A stretch of DNA of 64,000 nt from Streptomyces sp. CNH099 (GCA_000514715.1 AZWL01000029.1:1-64000); one strand, 5' to 3'. Numbered from the stretch's first letter, positions 39,510 to 50,035 are shown. Translations and numbers: made by a program. The notes: a model not told the origin generated them from the sequence alone.

Positions 39510-39538
39510 GGGCCCGCACCCCCCCGGGGTGCGGGCCC
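39510..39538 (+). terminator. Terminator of the cold-shock gene
   Basis: GGGCCCGCACCC / GGGTGCGGGCCC is a perfect 12-bp stem with a 5-base loop, 32 bp after the stop. Confidence 0.8.
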
Positions 39539-39639
39539 GCTGCTGTCCGGGGTGCCGCCCGTCTGCCGTCCGGCCCGCCGCGCCGTCTGCCGTCCGGCGG
39601 GTGTCCGGTTCCGCTCTGCGCGTGAGAACCCCGCACCCG

Positions 39640-39666
39640 CTTGCACTCGCAGGGGGCGAGTGCTAA
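39640..39666 (+). promoter_or_regulatory. CIRCE element 1 (HrcA operator) overlapping the groEL promoter
   Basis: CTTGCACTC-N9-GAGTGCTAA matches the CIRCE consensus TTAGCACTC-N9-GAGTGCTAA with changes only at the 5' edge. A -35 TTGCAC (39641) and a -10 TAATCA (39664), 17 bp apart, overlap it, so HrcA binding would block the promoter. Confidence 0.88.
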
Positions 39667-39675
39667 TCATTGGCG

Positions 39676-39702
39676 TTAGCACTCTCCACGTGAGAGTGAC
39701 AG
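39676..39702 (+). promoter_or_regulatory. CIRCE element 2 in the groEL leader
   Basis: TTAGCACTC-N9-GAGTGACAG has a perfect left arm and a right arm with the last four bases changed. It starts 10 bp after the first element. In this position it would lie in the transcribed leader. Confidence 0.8.
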
Positions 39703-39828
39703 CACGGGACCGGTTCGGTGAGGTCCGTACGCCGGGTGGGCGGGAACCACGCGGGTGCGGACCGTCCGTCGCGGGCGCCAGCGCGGTCCGGACACAGACC
39801 ACCCCCCTGTCCGGGAGGACTCAACACA

Positions 39829-41451
<1,623 letters not shown>

Positions 41452-41524
41452 TCCGGGATCGCCGCATCCGGGCCACCGGGTCCGGGCGCCACCGGGCCCG
41501 GACGTCCGCGGACGGACCGACGAA

Positions 41525-41560
41525 CCGAGGGCGGTACCCCGAAGGGGGTGCCGCCCTCGG
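41525..41560 (+). terminator. Terminator of groEL
   Basis: CCGAGGGCGGTACCCC pairs with GGGGTGCCGCCCTCGG (one G-T pair) around a short GAAG loop, 73 bp after the groEL stop. It may also serve the convergent murQ transcript. Confidence 0.8.
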
Positions 41561-41636
41561 GCGTGTGCGGGGTCTGCGGGGGGCTGGGGCTGCCCGGAGT
41601 CTGCCGGGGTCTGCCCGGGGTCTGCAGGGGTTCTGG

Positions 41637-42572
41637 TCAGCTCACGTCGGTCGCGGCCTTCAGCGCCAGCCGCAGATGGCCGTGCGAGGCGTCGAGCAGC
41701 CGCTCGGCCGTGCCGCCGTCCACGCCGCCGAGGATGGTGAGGATGGCGTTCTTCACCTCCCCGCCGGTCTCGGCGAGGGCGGCCTCCACCTCCTCGTCGC
41801 CCGCGCCCGTCGCCAGCGCGACGATGCGCCGCGAACGGGCCTGCAGCTTCTCGTTGGAGGCGCGCACGTCGACCATCAGGTTCCCGTACGTCTTGCCCAG
41901 CCGGATCATCGTGATCGTCGAGAGCATGTTGAGCACGAGCTTCTGCGCCGTGCCCGCCTTCAGCCGCGTCGACCCGGCGATCAGCTCGGGGCCCACGACG
42001 ACCTCGATGCCGTGGTGCGCGGCGGCGGACAGCGCAGAACCGGCGTTGCAGGACAGCCCGACGGTCAGCGCCCCCCGGCCGCGCGCGAACGTCACGCCGC
42101 CGACGGCGTACGGCGTACGGCCGGAGGCGGAGATGCCGACGACCGTGTCGTCGGGGCCGAGGCCCGCGGCCTCCAGGTCGGCAGCGGCCAGCTCCTTGCT
42201 GTCCTCCGCGCCCTCCGTGGACGTGCGGATCGCCTTGTCACCGCCGGCGATCATGCCGACGACCTGCGCCGGGTCGGTGTTGAACGTCGGCGGGCACTCG
42301 CTGGCGTCCAGCACCCCGAGCCGGCCCGCGGTGCCGGCGCCCAGGTAGAGCAGCCGGCCGCCGCGGGCCATCCGCTCGGCGGTGGCGTCGATGGCCGCGG
42401 CGATCTGCGGCAGCTGGGCGGCGACCGCGCCCGGCACGCCGCTGTCCTCCTCGTTCATGATTCTGGCGATCTCCAGGCTGGCGAGGCGGTCGATCTCCGC
42501 CAGCTCGGGCCGGAACGCTTCGGTGGTCAGGCTTTCCAGCTCCCGGCGGATGTCGGCTGAGGGAGAGGGCAT
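41637..42572 (-). CDS. murQ: N-acetylmuramic acid 6-phosphate etherase
   Basis: This 311-residue SIS enzyme cleaves lactate from MurNAc-6-P to give GlcNAc-6-P during cell-wall recycling. It starts with LESLTTEAFRPELAEIDRL. GAGTAGRLGVLDASECPPTFN carries the catalytic Glu region. VVGISASGRTPYAVGG and LSCNAGSALSAAA bind sugar phosphate, and ELIAGSTRLKAGTAQKLVLNMLST is a strong family marker. The product feeds directly into NagA, also in this window. The RpiR-type regulator lies upstream on the same strand across a 483-bp gap. Confidence 0.95.
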   Translation of the reverse strand: MPSPSADIRRELESLTTEAFRPELAEIDRLASLEIARIMNEEDSGVPGAVAAQLPQIAAAIDATAERMARGGRLLYLGAGTAGRLGVLDASECPPTFNTDPAQVVGMIAGGDKAIRTSTEGAEDSKELAAADLEAAGLGPDDTVVGISASGRTPYAVGGVTFARGRGALTVGLSCNAGSALSAAAHHGIEVVVGPELIAGSTRLKAGTAQKLVLNMLSTITMIRLGKTYGNLMVDVRASNEKLQARSRRIVALATGAGDEEVEAALAETGGEVKNAILTILGGVDGGTAERLLDASHGHLRLALKAATDVS

Positions 42573-43055
42573 GTCGGGGCGGCTCTTTCCATACGGTGCG
42601 TGGCGCGCGGTGGGCGGTGCGCGCACGCGGCGGTGGGTCGGTCACGGCGGCTTGCGTGGTGCGGTCGCCGGCGGTCGGGCTGCCGCCGCGGGTGGCCGGC
42701 GCGCGGGGCGCGTCCGGCCGCCGGGCGGCGCCGGCGTCGTACGGCGGTGCGGTCGGGGGCCGGCCGTCGGACGCCCGCGGGGACGTCTTCGGGCGGGCCG
42801 GTGCGGGGGGTGGTGCGGCCGGCGGTGCGGGGGTGGCGCATGACGTGGTGCCTGCTTGCGTGCGAGCGGTGCACGAGCTGTACACGGTGGGACTGGTGCG
42901 GCTGGTGCGTCCGGCGCGGGCGGTGCGTCCGGCGCGTCCGGCGGGCCCGGTGTGTCCGGCGGGGCCGTCGCCGCGGGCGGGGGGCGCGCCTGCGTCGAGG
43001 CCGGGTCGCCGGTGCATCGGGCGGCGTCGGATGTCGTCGGTGTCGCCGGGCGGCG
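42573..43055. other. Non-coding, low-complexity gap between rpiR-like gene and murQ
   Basis: The 483-bp stretch is built largely of GTGCG, GGTGCGTCC and CCGGCG words, with direct repeats around 42895-42960 (GGTGCGTCCGGCGCG). Several frames are open only because of base bias. I see no gene, tRNA or convincing terminator in it; the murQ promoter probably lies at its left end. Confidence 0.5.
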
Positions 43056-43994
43056 TCAGGACCGCGGGCGGAGCGGGCTGTGCCGGTGGGCCAGGGCCTC
43101 GTAGGAGGCGGCGAGCGCCGGGGCGGCCCGCTCGTACGTCCGCTGGGCCACGCCTATGAACAGGCAGTCCACGACCAGCAGCTGGCCCGTCCTGCTGGAC
43201 ATGGCCGCCGGCCGCAGCTCGCTCTCGCGACCCGTGGACGTGGTGAGTATGTGATCGGCGTACGACGCGACGGGACCGTCCGGGCGGCCGGTGACGGCCA
43301 CGGTGGTCGCCCCGTGGTCGAACGCCACGCGCAGCGGCTCTATGACGTCGACCGTGCGACCCGAGTGCGTGATCGCGATGGCCACGTCACCCGCGCGCAG
43401 CTGGACGGCGTTGGTCACGGCCAGGTGCGGGTCCGGCGAGGCGTGCGCCACGACGCCGATCCGCAGCAGCTTCTGGACCAGGTCCTGGCCCACGAGGTTG
43501 GAGGCGCCGATGCCGTACACGTCGATGCGCCGCGCGCTGGCCATGGCGGCGATCGCCGCCTCCACCTGCACGGGGTCGAGCCCGGCCGCGGTGTCCGCGA
43601 GGGCCTGCTGCTCGTCGCGCGCGAGCTTGGCGATGACGTCGGCCATCGAGTCGTCCACGGCTATGTCCGCGGTGACCGACGGTGCCCGCCCGGCCTCCTG
43701 TTGCGCGGCCGCGGCGGCGAGGGCCAGCCGGAGGTCGCGATACCCGGGATAGCCGAGCAGCCGCGCCGTCCGCACCACGGTGGCCTCCGAGGTGCCGGTG
43801 CGCTCCGCGAGCCCGGTGACGGTGAGCGCGGCGCAGCCGGCCGGGTCCCCGGCGACGGCCTCGGCGACGCGCTGCATGGAGCGCGTCATGGACGGCGCGA
43901 CCGTGCGCACCTTGGCCGCGAGGGCCGCGGGCGCGGGCGGCGCCGGCCCGGTCGGGGTGTCGGGAGTGAAAGTTTCCTTCACGCTGTAGCTCAC
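43056..43994 (-). CDS. RpiR/MurR-family transcriptional regulator with SIS domain
   Basis: This 312-residue protein has an N-terminal RpiR HTH (SMQRVAEAVAGDPAGCAALTVTGLAERTGTSEATVVRTARLLGYPGYRDLRLAL, about residues 38-92) and a C-terminal SIS domain (RIDVYGIGASNLVGQDLVQKL, AIAITHSGRTVDVIEPLRVA) that should sense a sugar phosphate such as MurNAc-6-P. It controls amino-sugar or cell-wall recycling genes; murQ next to it is the obvious target. I place the start at GTG 43994 (VSYSVKETFTP) although no ribosome site is visible. A later start is possible because palindromes extend into the first codons. Confidence 0.88.
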   Translation of the reverse strand: MSYSVKETFTPDTPTGPAPPAPAALAAKVRTVAPSMTRSMQRVAEAVAGDPAGCAALTVTGLAERTGTSEATVVRTARLLGYPGYRDLRLALAAAAAQQEAGRAPSVTADIAVDDSMADVIAKLARDEQQALADTAAGLDPVQVEAAIAAMASARRIDVYGIGASNLVGQDLVQKLLRIGVVAHASPDPHLAVTNAVQLRAGDVAIAITHSGRTVDVIEPLRVAFDHGATTVAVTGRPDGPVASYADHILTTSTGRESELRPAAMSSRTGQLLVVDCLFIGVAQRTYERAAPALAASYEALAHRHSPLRPRS

Positions 43995-44012
43995 ACCAGA
44001 AAGATATTTTCG
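43966..44012. promoter_or_regulatory. Inverted repeats at the rpiR-like gene start, candidate autoregulatory operators
   Basis: GTGAAAGTTTCCTTCAC (43966-43982) has 5-bp arms around a 7-base centre and overlaps the first codons. GAAAGATATTTTC (43999-44011) lies just upstream and is nearly symmetric. Both have the TGAAA/TTTCA flavour of MurR/RpiR operators. This is the most AT-rich point of the area. Confidence 0.45.
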
Positions 44013-44137
44013 GGACGGAGAGGGAGTCAACCCCCCGCGACCCGCCTGTGGAAAACCCCGCCGGGGCGGCGGAGCACGTGCGCCGCCGCGGCCCCCGAAC
44101 CCGTCTCGCGGGGTGCCGGTTGCGGGAGAATGGCCGT

Positions 44138-44548
44138 ATGGAGCACCAAGGGCTGGAGCAGGCGCTGCACCGCGCGCGTGCGCTGATACTCGCCGACCTC
44201 ACCGCCGGCGACGTGGCCGGGCCGGACGTCGTCACCTTCGTCGAGGACTCCGTCGTGCACCGCCGCTGGTGGGTGGAGCAGTGGCCGGAGGGCGCGGCGT
44301 ACCTCGACGGCCTGGTGGCCCAGGACGTGCAGGACGCGCTCCTGGAGAAGTACGGCAGATGGCCCCTGTGCCCCGTCTGCCGGGGCGCCGACGCCGTCGA
44401 CGCCTCCGGCCCGCACGCGCTGGACATCGAACCGGAGCTGGGCCCCGAGCCGCGGTGGGTCTGCGGCAGGACGGGCGCGGTGGTGGCCCCGGTGGGCGGC
44501 CTGGACCGCGCGGGCGGCGCGGGCCCGGCGGACGGCGGCGCCGGATGA
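44138..44548 (+). CDS. Hypothetical protein with partial zinc-ribbon-like cysteines
   Basis: This 136-residue protein starts MEHQGLEQALHRARALILADLTAGDVAGPDVV. The middle includes EDSVVHRRWWVEQWPEG, then KYGRWPLCPVCRGADAVDA and a lone Cys in RWVCGRTGAVVAPVG, giving three of the four cysteines of a zinc ribbon. The C-terminus is Gly/Ala-rich. GGGAGA precedes the ATG. Its stop overlaps the DUF4031 start by 4 bases, so the two are coupled. I recognise it as a conserved actinobacterial unknown only; no function is proposed. Confidence 0.6.
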   Translation: MEHQGLEQALHRARALILADLTAGDVAGPDVVTFVEDSVVHRRWWVEQWPEGAAYLDGLVAQDVQDALLEKYGRWPLCPVCRGADAVDASGPHALDIEPELGPEPRWVCGRTGAVVAPVGGLDRAGGAGPADGGAG

Positions 44549-44817
44549 CGGTCTACGTGGACCCGCCGACCTGGCCCGGGCACGGGCGGATGTGGTCGCA
44601 CCTGGTCAGCGACGAGTCGTACGAGGAACTGCACGCCTTCGCGGAGGCGATGGGGGTGCCGCGCCGGGCGTTCGACCGCGACCACTACGACATCCCGTCG
44701 ACGCGGTACGCGGACGCGGTGCGCCTGGGGGCGGTGGAGGTGGGGTCGAAGGAGCTGCTGCGCCGGCTGGTCGACGGCGGCCTGCGACGCCCGGCGCGGA
44801 GGCCCGCGGCGGGGTGA
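44545..44817 (+). CDS. DUF4031 protein
   Basis: This 90-residue protein reads MTVYVDPPTWPGHGRMWSHLVSD and continues with ELHAFAEAMGVPRRAFDRDHYDIPSTRYADAVRLGAVEV. This is the complete DUF4031 domain, with conserved Trp, His and Asp residues that look like an active site. Its function is unknown. It is translationally coupled to the preceding gene. A 94-bp gap follows before the MFS exporter. Confidence 0.88.
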   Translation: MTVYVDPPTWPGHGRMWSHLVSDESYEELHAFAEAMGVPRRAFDRDHYDIPSTRYADAVRLGAVEVGSKELLRRLVDGGLRRPARRPAAG

Positions 44818-44911
44818 GCCCGCCCCCGCGCGTGCGCGTGGAGCGCCCTCCCGCGCACCGGGACCTGCGGTCGCCGGAATGTTCGCTGCCCACCCCCGCG
44901 TTTCCCCCGTC

Positions 44912-46150
44912 ATGCCCCCGACCGCTCCCCGGGCCGGATCCCGCCTCCCCACCTCCGTGTACGTCCTCGGCGTCGCCGTCTTCGCCCTCGGCACGTCGGA
45001 GTTCATGCTCTCCGGCCTCCTCCCCGAGATAGCCGACGACCTCGACGTCTCCATCCCCCGCGCCGGGCTCCTCATCTCCGCGTTCGCCGTCGGCATGGTC
45101 GTCGGCGCCCCCACCCTCGCCGCCGCCACCCTCCGGCTTCCCCGCCGCACCACCCTCGTCGGCCTGCTCGTCGTCTTCGGCGCCGGCCACGTCGTGGGCG
45201 CCGTCTCCACCTCCTACGGAGTCCTCTTCGCCACCCGTGTCGTGAGCGCCCTGGCCTGCGCCGGGTTCTGGGCCGTCGGCGCCGCCGTCGCCATCGCGAC
45301 CGTCCCGGTCGGCGCCCGGGCCCGGGCGATGGCGGTGATGGTCGGCGGGCTGAGCGTCGCGAACGTCGCCGGGGTGCCAGGCGGGGCGCTGCTCGGGCAG
45401 CACTTCGGCTGGCGGTCCGCGTTCTGGGCGGTGACGCTGATGACCGCCGTCGCGCTCGTCGGGGTGGTGGCGCTCGTACCGCGCGGCGCACCGGCCGCGG
45501 CCGCCGGGCCGCCGCGGCTGCGGCAGGAGTTGCGCATCTACCGCGACCCCCAGGTGTGGCTCGCGATGGCCACGATCGCGCTTTTCGCCGGCGCGACCTT
45601 CTCCTTCTTCTCCTACCTCGCCCCTCTCCTCACCGACGTCGCCGGCCTCGGCGACGGCTGGGTGCCGACCGTGCTCGCGCTCTTCGGCGCCGGGGCGTTC
45701 CTCGGCACGCTCGTCGGCGGGCGGCTGGCGGACCGGCACCGGTTCGGCACCATGTACGGCGGGCTGACCGCGACCGCCGCCGTGCTGGTGGCGTGCGCGC
45801 TGCTCGCCGAGTACCCGGCGGCGATCGTGACCCTGTCCGTCCTGCTCGGCGCCACGGCCTTCACCACCGCGCCCGCCCTCAACGCCCGGATCTTCGACGT
45901 CGCCGGCGCCGCGCAGGGGCTCGCCGGCGCGACGGCCACGTCCTCGTTCAACATCGGCAACACCGTGGGCCCCTGGCTCGGCGGCCTCGTCATCAGCGCC
46001 GGCCTCGGGTACGCCGCCACCGCGTGGACCGGCGCCGTGCTGGCGGCGGGCGCGGTGGCGGTGACGGTGGCCGCCGGCCGGTCGGCGGCGCGGCGTACGA
46101 CGCTGGTGGCGCGCGGCGAGCCCGAGGGGGCGGTGAAGGCGACGGGCTAG
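44912..46150 (+). CDS. MFS exporter of the Cmx/CmlR (chloramphenicol-type) group
   Basis: This is a 12-helix MFS protein of about 412 residues. The first helix SVYVLGVAVFALGTSEFMLSGLLPEIADDL and the following RAGLLISAFAVGMVVGAPTLAA are hallmarks of Cmx-type drug/arabinose efflux proteins. Motif A is degenerate (ATLRLPRRTTL), and SVANVAGVPGGALLGQHFGWRSAFW is motif C-like. SSFNIGNTVGPWLGGLVI lies in helix 11. The start is uncertain: ATG 44912 or ATG 44879, neither with a good ribosome site. The substrate could be phenicols or other small molecules. The NACHT gene follows 71 bp later on the same strand. Confidence 0.85.
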   Translation: MPPTAPRAGSRLPTSVYVLGVAVFALGTSEFMLSGLLPEIADDLDVSIPRAGLLISAFAVGMVVGAPTLAAATLRLPRRTTLVGLLVVFGAGHVVGAVSTSYGVLFATRVVSALACAGFWAVGAAVAIATVPVGARARAMAVMVGGLSVANVAGVPGGALLGQHFGWRSAFWAVTLMTAVALVGVVALVPRGAPAAAAGPPRLRQELRIYRDPQVWLAMATIALFAGATFSFFSYLAPLLTDVAGLGDGWVPTVLALFGAGAFLGTLVGGRLADRHRFGTMYGGLTATAAVLVACALLAEYPAAIVTLSVLLGATAFTTAPALNARIFDVAGAAQGLAGATATSSFNIGNTVGPWLGGLVISAGLGYAATAWTGAVLAAGAVAVTVAAGRSAARRTTLVARGEPEGAVKATG

Positions 46151-46221
46151 GCACGGACCGTCACCGCCGTGTGTCACCGCCGTGTGATTGTCTCTTGTGC
46201 AGGGACAGGGAGGGGTGGGAC

Positions 46222-49200
46222 ATGCTCGCGGAGACGGCGGCGTTACGGCTGGGGACGATCGTGGCGAACGCCGCGGGGAAGCTGTGGCTGGGCGGCCGGC
46301 AGCGCGACCAGCAGCGGCGGCTGGAGATGGCGGACCTGATCCGGGTCCGGGTCCCGGGCGTGCGCCTCCAGCGCGAGGTCCGCCAGCAGTTCGAGCAGAT
46401 GACCAACGCGGTGTACGACCGCCTGGACCCGTTCCTGACCCACGCGTTCGACCGTCTGGAGCCGGGCGGCCGCCGGGCCGTCATCGACGCCGTGGCCGAC
46501 ACGTTCGCGCACGCGGACCTCTCCGACGACGCCCTCCTCGCCGCCGACGCCCAGCCCGCGGAACTGGTCCGCCGCATCACCGCCTCGGTGCGTGGTCCGG
46601 TTGGGCTGAGTGGGACGGAGGCCCGGCTGTACGAGACGCTGTTCGCCGAGTGCGTCACGTACTACGTCAGCATCGTGCGCAGCCTGCCCGTCTTCGAGGA
46701 GCGCGCGGCGGCCGAGCTGCTGGCGCGTACGGCCACGCTGGGCGCCGAGGTGGCGCGGGTCCTGGAACGCCTGCCGGACCGCTCGCTGTTCGCGCCCGAG
46801 GGCTCCGACCTCGACGCCGACTTCCGGCGGAAGTATCTGCAGCTGGTCAGTCGGGACCTCGACGAGGTTGAGCTGTTCCGCGGTACGTCCGACCAGTCGA
46901 CGCCGCAGCGCGTCCGGCTGTCGGTGGCGTACGTGAGCCTGCGCACGACCGGCGACGACGCCGGGCTCCGCCGCGGTGCACGGAGGGGCGTGCCGCAGCT
47001 CAGGCCCGACATGAGCAACTGGGAGGAGGGCGGCCAGGAGCCCTCCGGGATGCGGGTCGAGGCGGCGCTGAGCGGCGCGCCGCGCGTACTGCTGCGCGGC
47101 GAGGCCGGCTCCGGCAAGACGACGCTGCTGCGGTGGCTGGCGATCACGGCCGCGCGAGGGCGCTTCACGGACGAGCTGGCCGAGTGGAACGGTCTGACCC
47201 CGATCTTCGTCAAGCTGCGGGACTACAGCGGCCGTAAGCCGCCGAACCCCGAGGCGATGCTCGACGGCGTCGCCGGCCCGATCACGGGCGTTTTGCCGCG
47301 GGGCTGGGTGGAGCGCCGGCTCGACGCGGGCGACGCGCTGCTCCTGATCGACGGCGTGGACGAACTGCCGGCCCGGGAGCGCCGCGCCGTCCGCGACTGG
47401 CTGCGCAAGCTGCTCGCGCAGTACGAGGGCGTGCGCGTGGTCGTCACCTCCCGCCCCGCGGCGGCGGGCGCGGACTGGCTGCGCCGCGAGGACTTCACCG
47501 CCCTGCACCTGGACCGGATGACCCCGCCCGACCTGGCGGCCTTCGTACGCCGGTGGCACCAGGCCGTACGCGAACTGGGCGGCGAACTGCCCTGCGCGGT
47601 GGAGGACATCCCGCGGTACGAGCAGTCCCTCCTCACCAGCCTGAAGGACCGCGCGCATCTGCAGTCGCTCGCGAGCACGCCGCTGCTGGCGGCGATGCTC
47701 TGCGCGATGCACCTCAACCGCGGCCGCCAACTGCCGCGCGACCGGATGGAGCTGTACCGCAACGCGCTGCACACCCTCGTCCACGACCGGGACGCGGACC
47801 GGAACGTGCCGAGCGCGGCGGACAGCAGGCTGAGCCTCGGCGACAAGCTGGTCATCCTGCGGGATCTGGCGTGGCGGCTGTCGGACAACAACCGCAGCGA
47901 GATCGACGCGGAGCGGGCGGCCGGTTACGTGGCCGCGAAGCTGCGCGGAATGCGCCACCTGGACGTCCTCGACGGCGGTGAGGTCCTGGGCCAGCTACGG
48001 CAGCGTTCGGGCATCCTCCGGTCCCCCGCCGAGGACCGCATCGACTTCGTACACCGGACCTTTCAGGAGTACCTGGCCGCCGAGGAGGCGGCGGAGGAGG
48101 ACCGCATCGGCAACCTGGTGGAGCGGGCGCACCTGGACCTGTGGCGAGAGACGATCATCATGACCGCCGGCCATGCGAACGCGCGCCAGCGAGAGGAGTT
48201 GCTGGACGGCATCCTGGACCGCGCGGAGGAGGAGCCCCGGCACGCGCGCACGCTGCGGCTGCTGGCGGCGGCGTGCCAGGAGACGCTGCCGTCGGTGTCG
48301 GAGGGGCTGGGGGCCCGGCTGGACGAGGCCGTGACCAGACTGCTCCCGGCGCGGCGGCAGACGGACCCGCCCGCGCTGGCCGCGGTGGGGCCGACGCTGC
48401 TGCGCTGGCTGCCGACGTCGCTGGAGGAGCTGACGGAGAAGGCCGCGGCGCAGACGGTGCGGACCACGGCGCTGATCGGGGGCGAGAGGGCCCTCGACAT
48501 GCTGGAGGGCTACGTGGGGGATGAGCGCTGGGATGTCGTCACCGAACTTGTCCGCGCGTGGGACTACTTCGACGCGGACGCCTACGCCGACCGGGTCCTG
48601 TGCCGGCTGCCGCTGGCGGGACGCATGGTGGACATCAGCCACTCCGGCCAGTTGCGCGTGGCGAGCCGACTGCGGGAGCTGACGGGCGTCAGCGTGCGGC
48701 AGCCCGTGCGCGGACTCGACTTCCTGGCCGACCTCCCGCCTCTTCAGGTGATACAGGCGTGGTCGCTGGTCGACGGCGCCGACTTGTCCGTCCTGCGCGG
48801 CCACCCCGATCTGGAGATCCTGTCGCTGCACGGCGTCAGGTCCGTGCGCGGGGGGTCGGTTCTCCAGGAGCTGACCCGACTGAACTCTCTGATCACCCCC
48901 TTCCCCGAGGACCTGGACCTGAGTACGTTGCGGCGCTGCACCGGCCTCAGGTTCATTGCTCTCCGCGAAGTGGCGGACAGGGACCTCGGCCCGCTGACCG
49001 CGCTCCCCGGCGTGGACCGCGTCGCCCTCAACGGCCACGGCCGGTGCACGGTCCGGGGCTTCGACGAGTTGGAGGGAATGACCGGTCTGCAGAGCTTGCA
49101 GCTCAACGGCATCGACGCCGACGCCTGGCTCCGGGGACTCAAGAGCATCCCGCCATCGCTCAAGAAGTTGACTCTGCTGCACTGTGTCGTCTCGCCTGAC

Positions 49201-49320
49201 CCGCAGATCTTCGCGCGGTTCAGCGGTCTTCACCTGGTGGATGTCTCCCGGTGCCGCGCCCCCGACGGCATGCGCGTCACCGCGCTCGGCGTCCCGGGGG
49301 TGCACGTCTTCGCCCACTGA
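46222..49320 (+). CDS. Bacterial NACHT (NLR-like) NTPase with N-terminal helical domain and C-terminal repeats
   Basis: This is a 1032-residue STAND protein. An N-terminal helical region (about 1-270) fits the NNH type seen in bacterial NACHT proteins. The NACHT core has Walker A LLRGEAGSGKTTLLRWLA (Lys near 299), Walker B LLLIDGVDELP (near 374-384) and VVVTSRPAAAGADWL (sensor Arg). A helical part ends in IDFVHRTFQEYLAAEEAAEED, a strong NACHT winged-helix marker. The last about 200 residues are leucine-rich-repeat-like (LEILSLHGVRSVRGG, LRFIALREVADRDLGPLTAL, LQSLQLNGIDADAWL). GGAGGGG precedes the ATG. Relatives are phage-activated defence proteins; here no other defence gene is adjacent. An open frame upstream is a shadow of the MFS gene. 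Confidence 0.9.
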   Translation: MLAETAALRLGTIVANAAGKLWLGGRQRDQQRRLEMADLIRVRVPGVRLQREVRQQFEQMTNAVYDRLDPFLTHAFDRLEPGGRRAVIDAVADTFAHADLSDDALLAADAQPAELVRRITASVRGPVGLSGTEARLYETLFAECVTYYVSIVRSLPVFEERAAAELLARTATLGAEVARVLERLPDRSLFAPEGSDLDADFRRKYLQLVSRDLDEVELFRGTSDQSTPQRVRLSVAYVSLRTTGDDAGLRRGARRGVPQLRPDMSNWEEGGQEPSGMRVEAALSGAPRVLLRGEAGSGKTTLLRWLAITAARGRFTDELAEWNGLTPIFVKLRDYSGRKPPNPEAMLDGVAGPITGVLPRGWVERRLDAGDALLLIDGVDELPARERRAVRDWLRKLLAQYEGVRVVVTSRPAAAGADWLRREDFTALHLDRMTPPDLAAFVRRWHQAVRELGGELPCAVEDIPRYEQSLLTSLKDRAHLQSLASTPLLAAMLCAMHLNRGRQLPRDRMELYRNALHTLVHDRDADRNVPSAADSRLSLGDKLVILRDLAWRLSDNNRSEIDAERAAGYVAAKLRGMRHLDVLDGGEVLGQLRQRSGILRSPAEDRIDFVHRTFQEYLAAEEAAEEDRIGNLVERAHLDLWRETIIMTAGHANARQREELLDGILDRAEEEPRHARTLRLLAAACQETLPSVSEGLGARLDEAVTRLLPARRQTDPPALAAVGPTLLRWLPTSLEELTEKAAAQTVRTTALIGGERALDMLEGYVGDERWDVVTELVRAWDYFDADAYADRVLCRLPLAGRMVDISHSGQLRVASRLRELTGVSVRQPVRGLDFLADLPPLQVIQAWSLVDGADLSVLRGHPDLEILSLHGVRSVRGGSVLQELTRLNSLITPFPEDLDLSTLRRCTGLRFIALREVADRDLGPLTALPGVDRVALNGHGRCTVRGFDELEGMTGLQSLQLNGIDADAWLRGLKSIPPSLKKLTLLHCVVSPDPQIFARFSGLHLVDVSRCRAPDGMRVTALGVPGVHVFAH

Positions 49321-49336
49321 CCTCTCGCAGCAGCCC

Positions 49337-50035
49337 CTACCCGCCCAGCAGTTCCAGCTCCGTCCCCGCGTTGTGCCGCGCCGCCGCCTCCCACCGCGTG
49401 TACCCCGGCTCCGTGCGGAACAGCCGCGGCAGCCCCAGCAGCTGCCGCAGCACCGCCGCCCGCCCCTCCCGGAACGCGTCGTCCGGCACGAAGCCGTACT
49501 CCTCCCGCACCGCCGCCGCGTACGCCGCGTACTGCGCCGGGGTGCCCGCCAGCACCGCCAGGTCCGCGTCGCACAGCACCTCGCCGTTGCGGTCCCCGGC
49601 GCGCGGGTCGTGGCCGGCCGTGAGCCGTACCAGCCGCGCCACCTCCGCGACCCGCTCGTCGGCCACCCCCGCCTCCGCGAGGGCGACTTGCGCGAGACGC
49701 GCACTGCGCTCCTCGTTCTCGCTCCGCTCCGGCCGGTAGACGGCGTCGTGGAACCAGGCCGCGAGGCGCACGGCGTCGGGGTCGTCGGCGTGGTCGGCCA
49801 GTTCGTCGACGCGGTCGAGGACGGCCGTCAGGTGCGCCGCGGTGTGGTAGCGCCGCTGGGGCTCACCCCACCGTTCCAGCAGCTTGTTCCCGTACGGAAC
49901 GGGGTCGGGCGGCTCGGCGCCGGTCTGGCAGCGGGTGAGGAGGGCGGTCCAGCGGTCGAGGAGGCTGGCGGAGGGCAGCACTCCGCCGACCGGTGCGGCG
50001 GGCGGGTCGGGTGGCTCGTCTGCGGGGGCTGGCAT
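49337..50035 (-). CDS. HD-domain metal-dependent hydrolase-like protein
   Basis: This 232-residue protein has YHTAAHLTAVLDRVDELADHADDPDAVRLAAWFHDAVYRPE, which contains the first His of an HD fold and the HD pair itself, then RLVRLTAGHDP and DADLAVLAGTPAQYAAYAAAVREEY. This layout is common in actinobacterial predicted metal-dependent HD hydrolases. The substrate is unknown. It converges on the NACHT gene, with only 16 bp between stops, and is divergent from cutC. Confidence 0.8.
   Translation of the reverse strand: MPAPADEPPDPPAAPVGGVLPSASLLDRWTALLTRCQTGAEPPDPVPYGNKLLERWGEPQRRYHTAAHLTAVLDRVDELADHADDPDAVRLAAWFHDAVYRPERSENEERSARLAQVALAEAGVADERVAEVARLVRLTAGHDPRAGDRNGEVLCDADLAVLAGTPAQYAAYAAAVREEYGFVPDDAFREGRAAVLRQLLGLPRLFRTEPGYTRWEAAARHNAGTELELLGG

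Noticed and set aside
45556..46221. N-terminal extension of the NACHT protein
   Set aside because: The extra 220 codons overlap the MFS gene in another frame and are Arg-rich noise. A good ribosome site and start exist at 46222.
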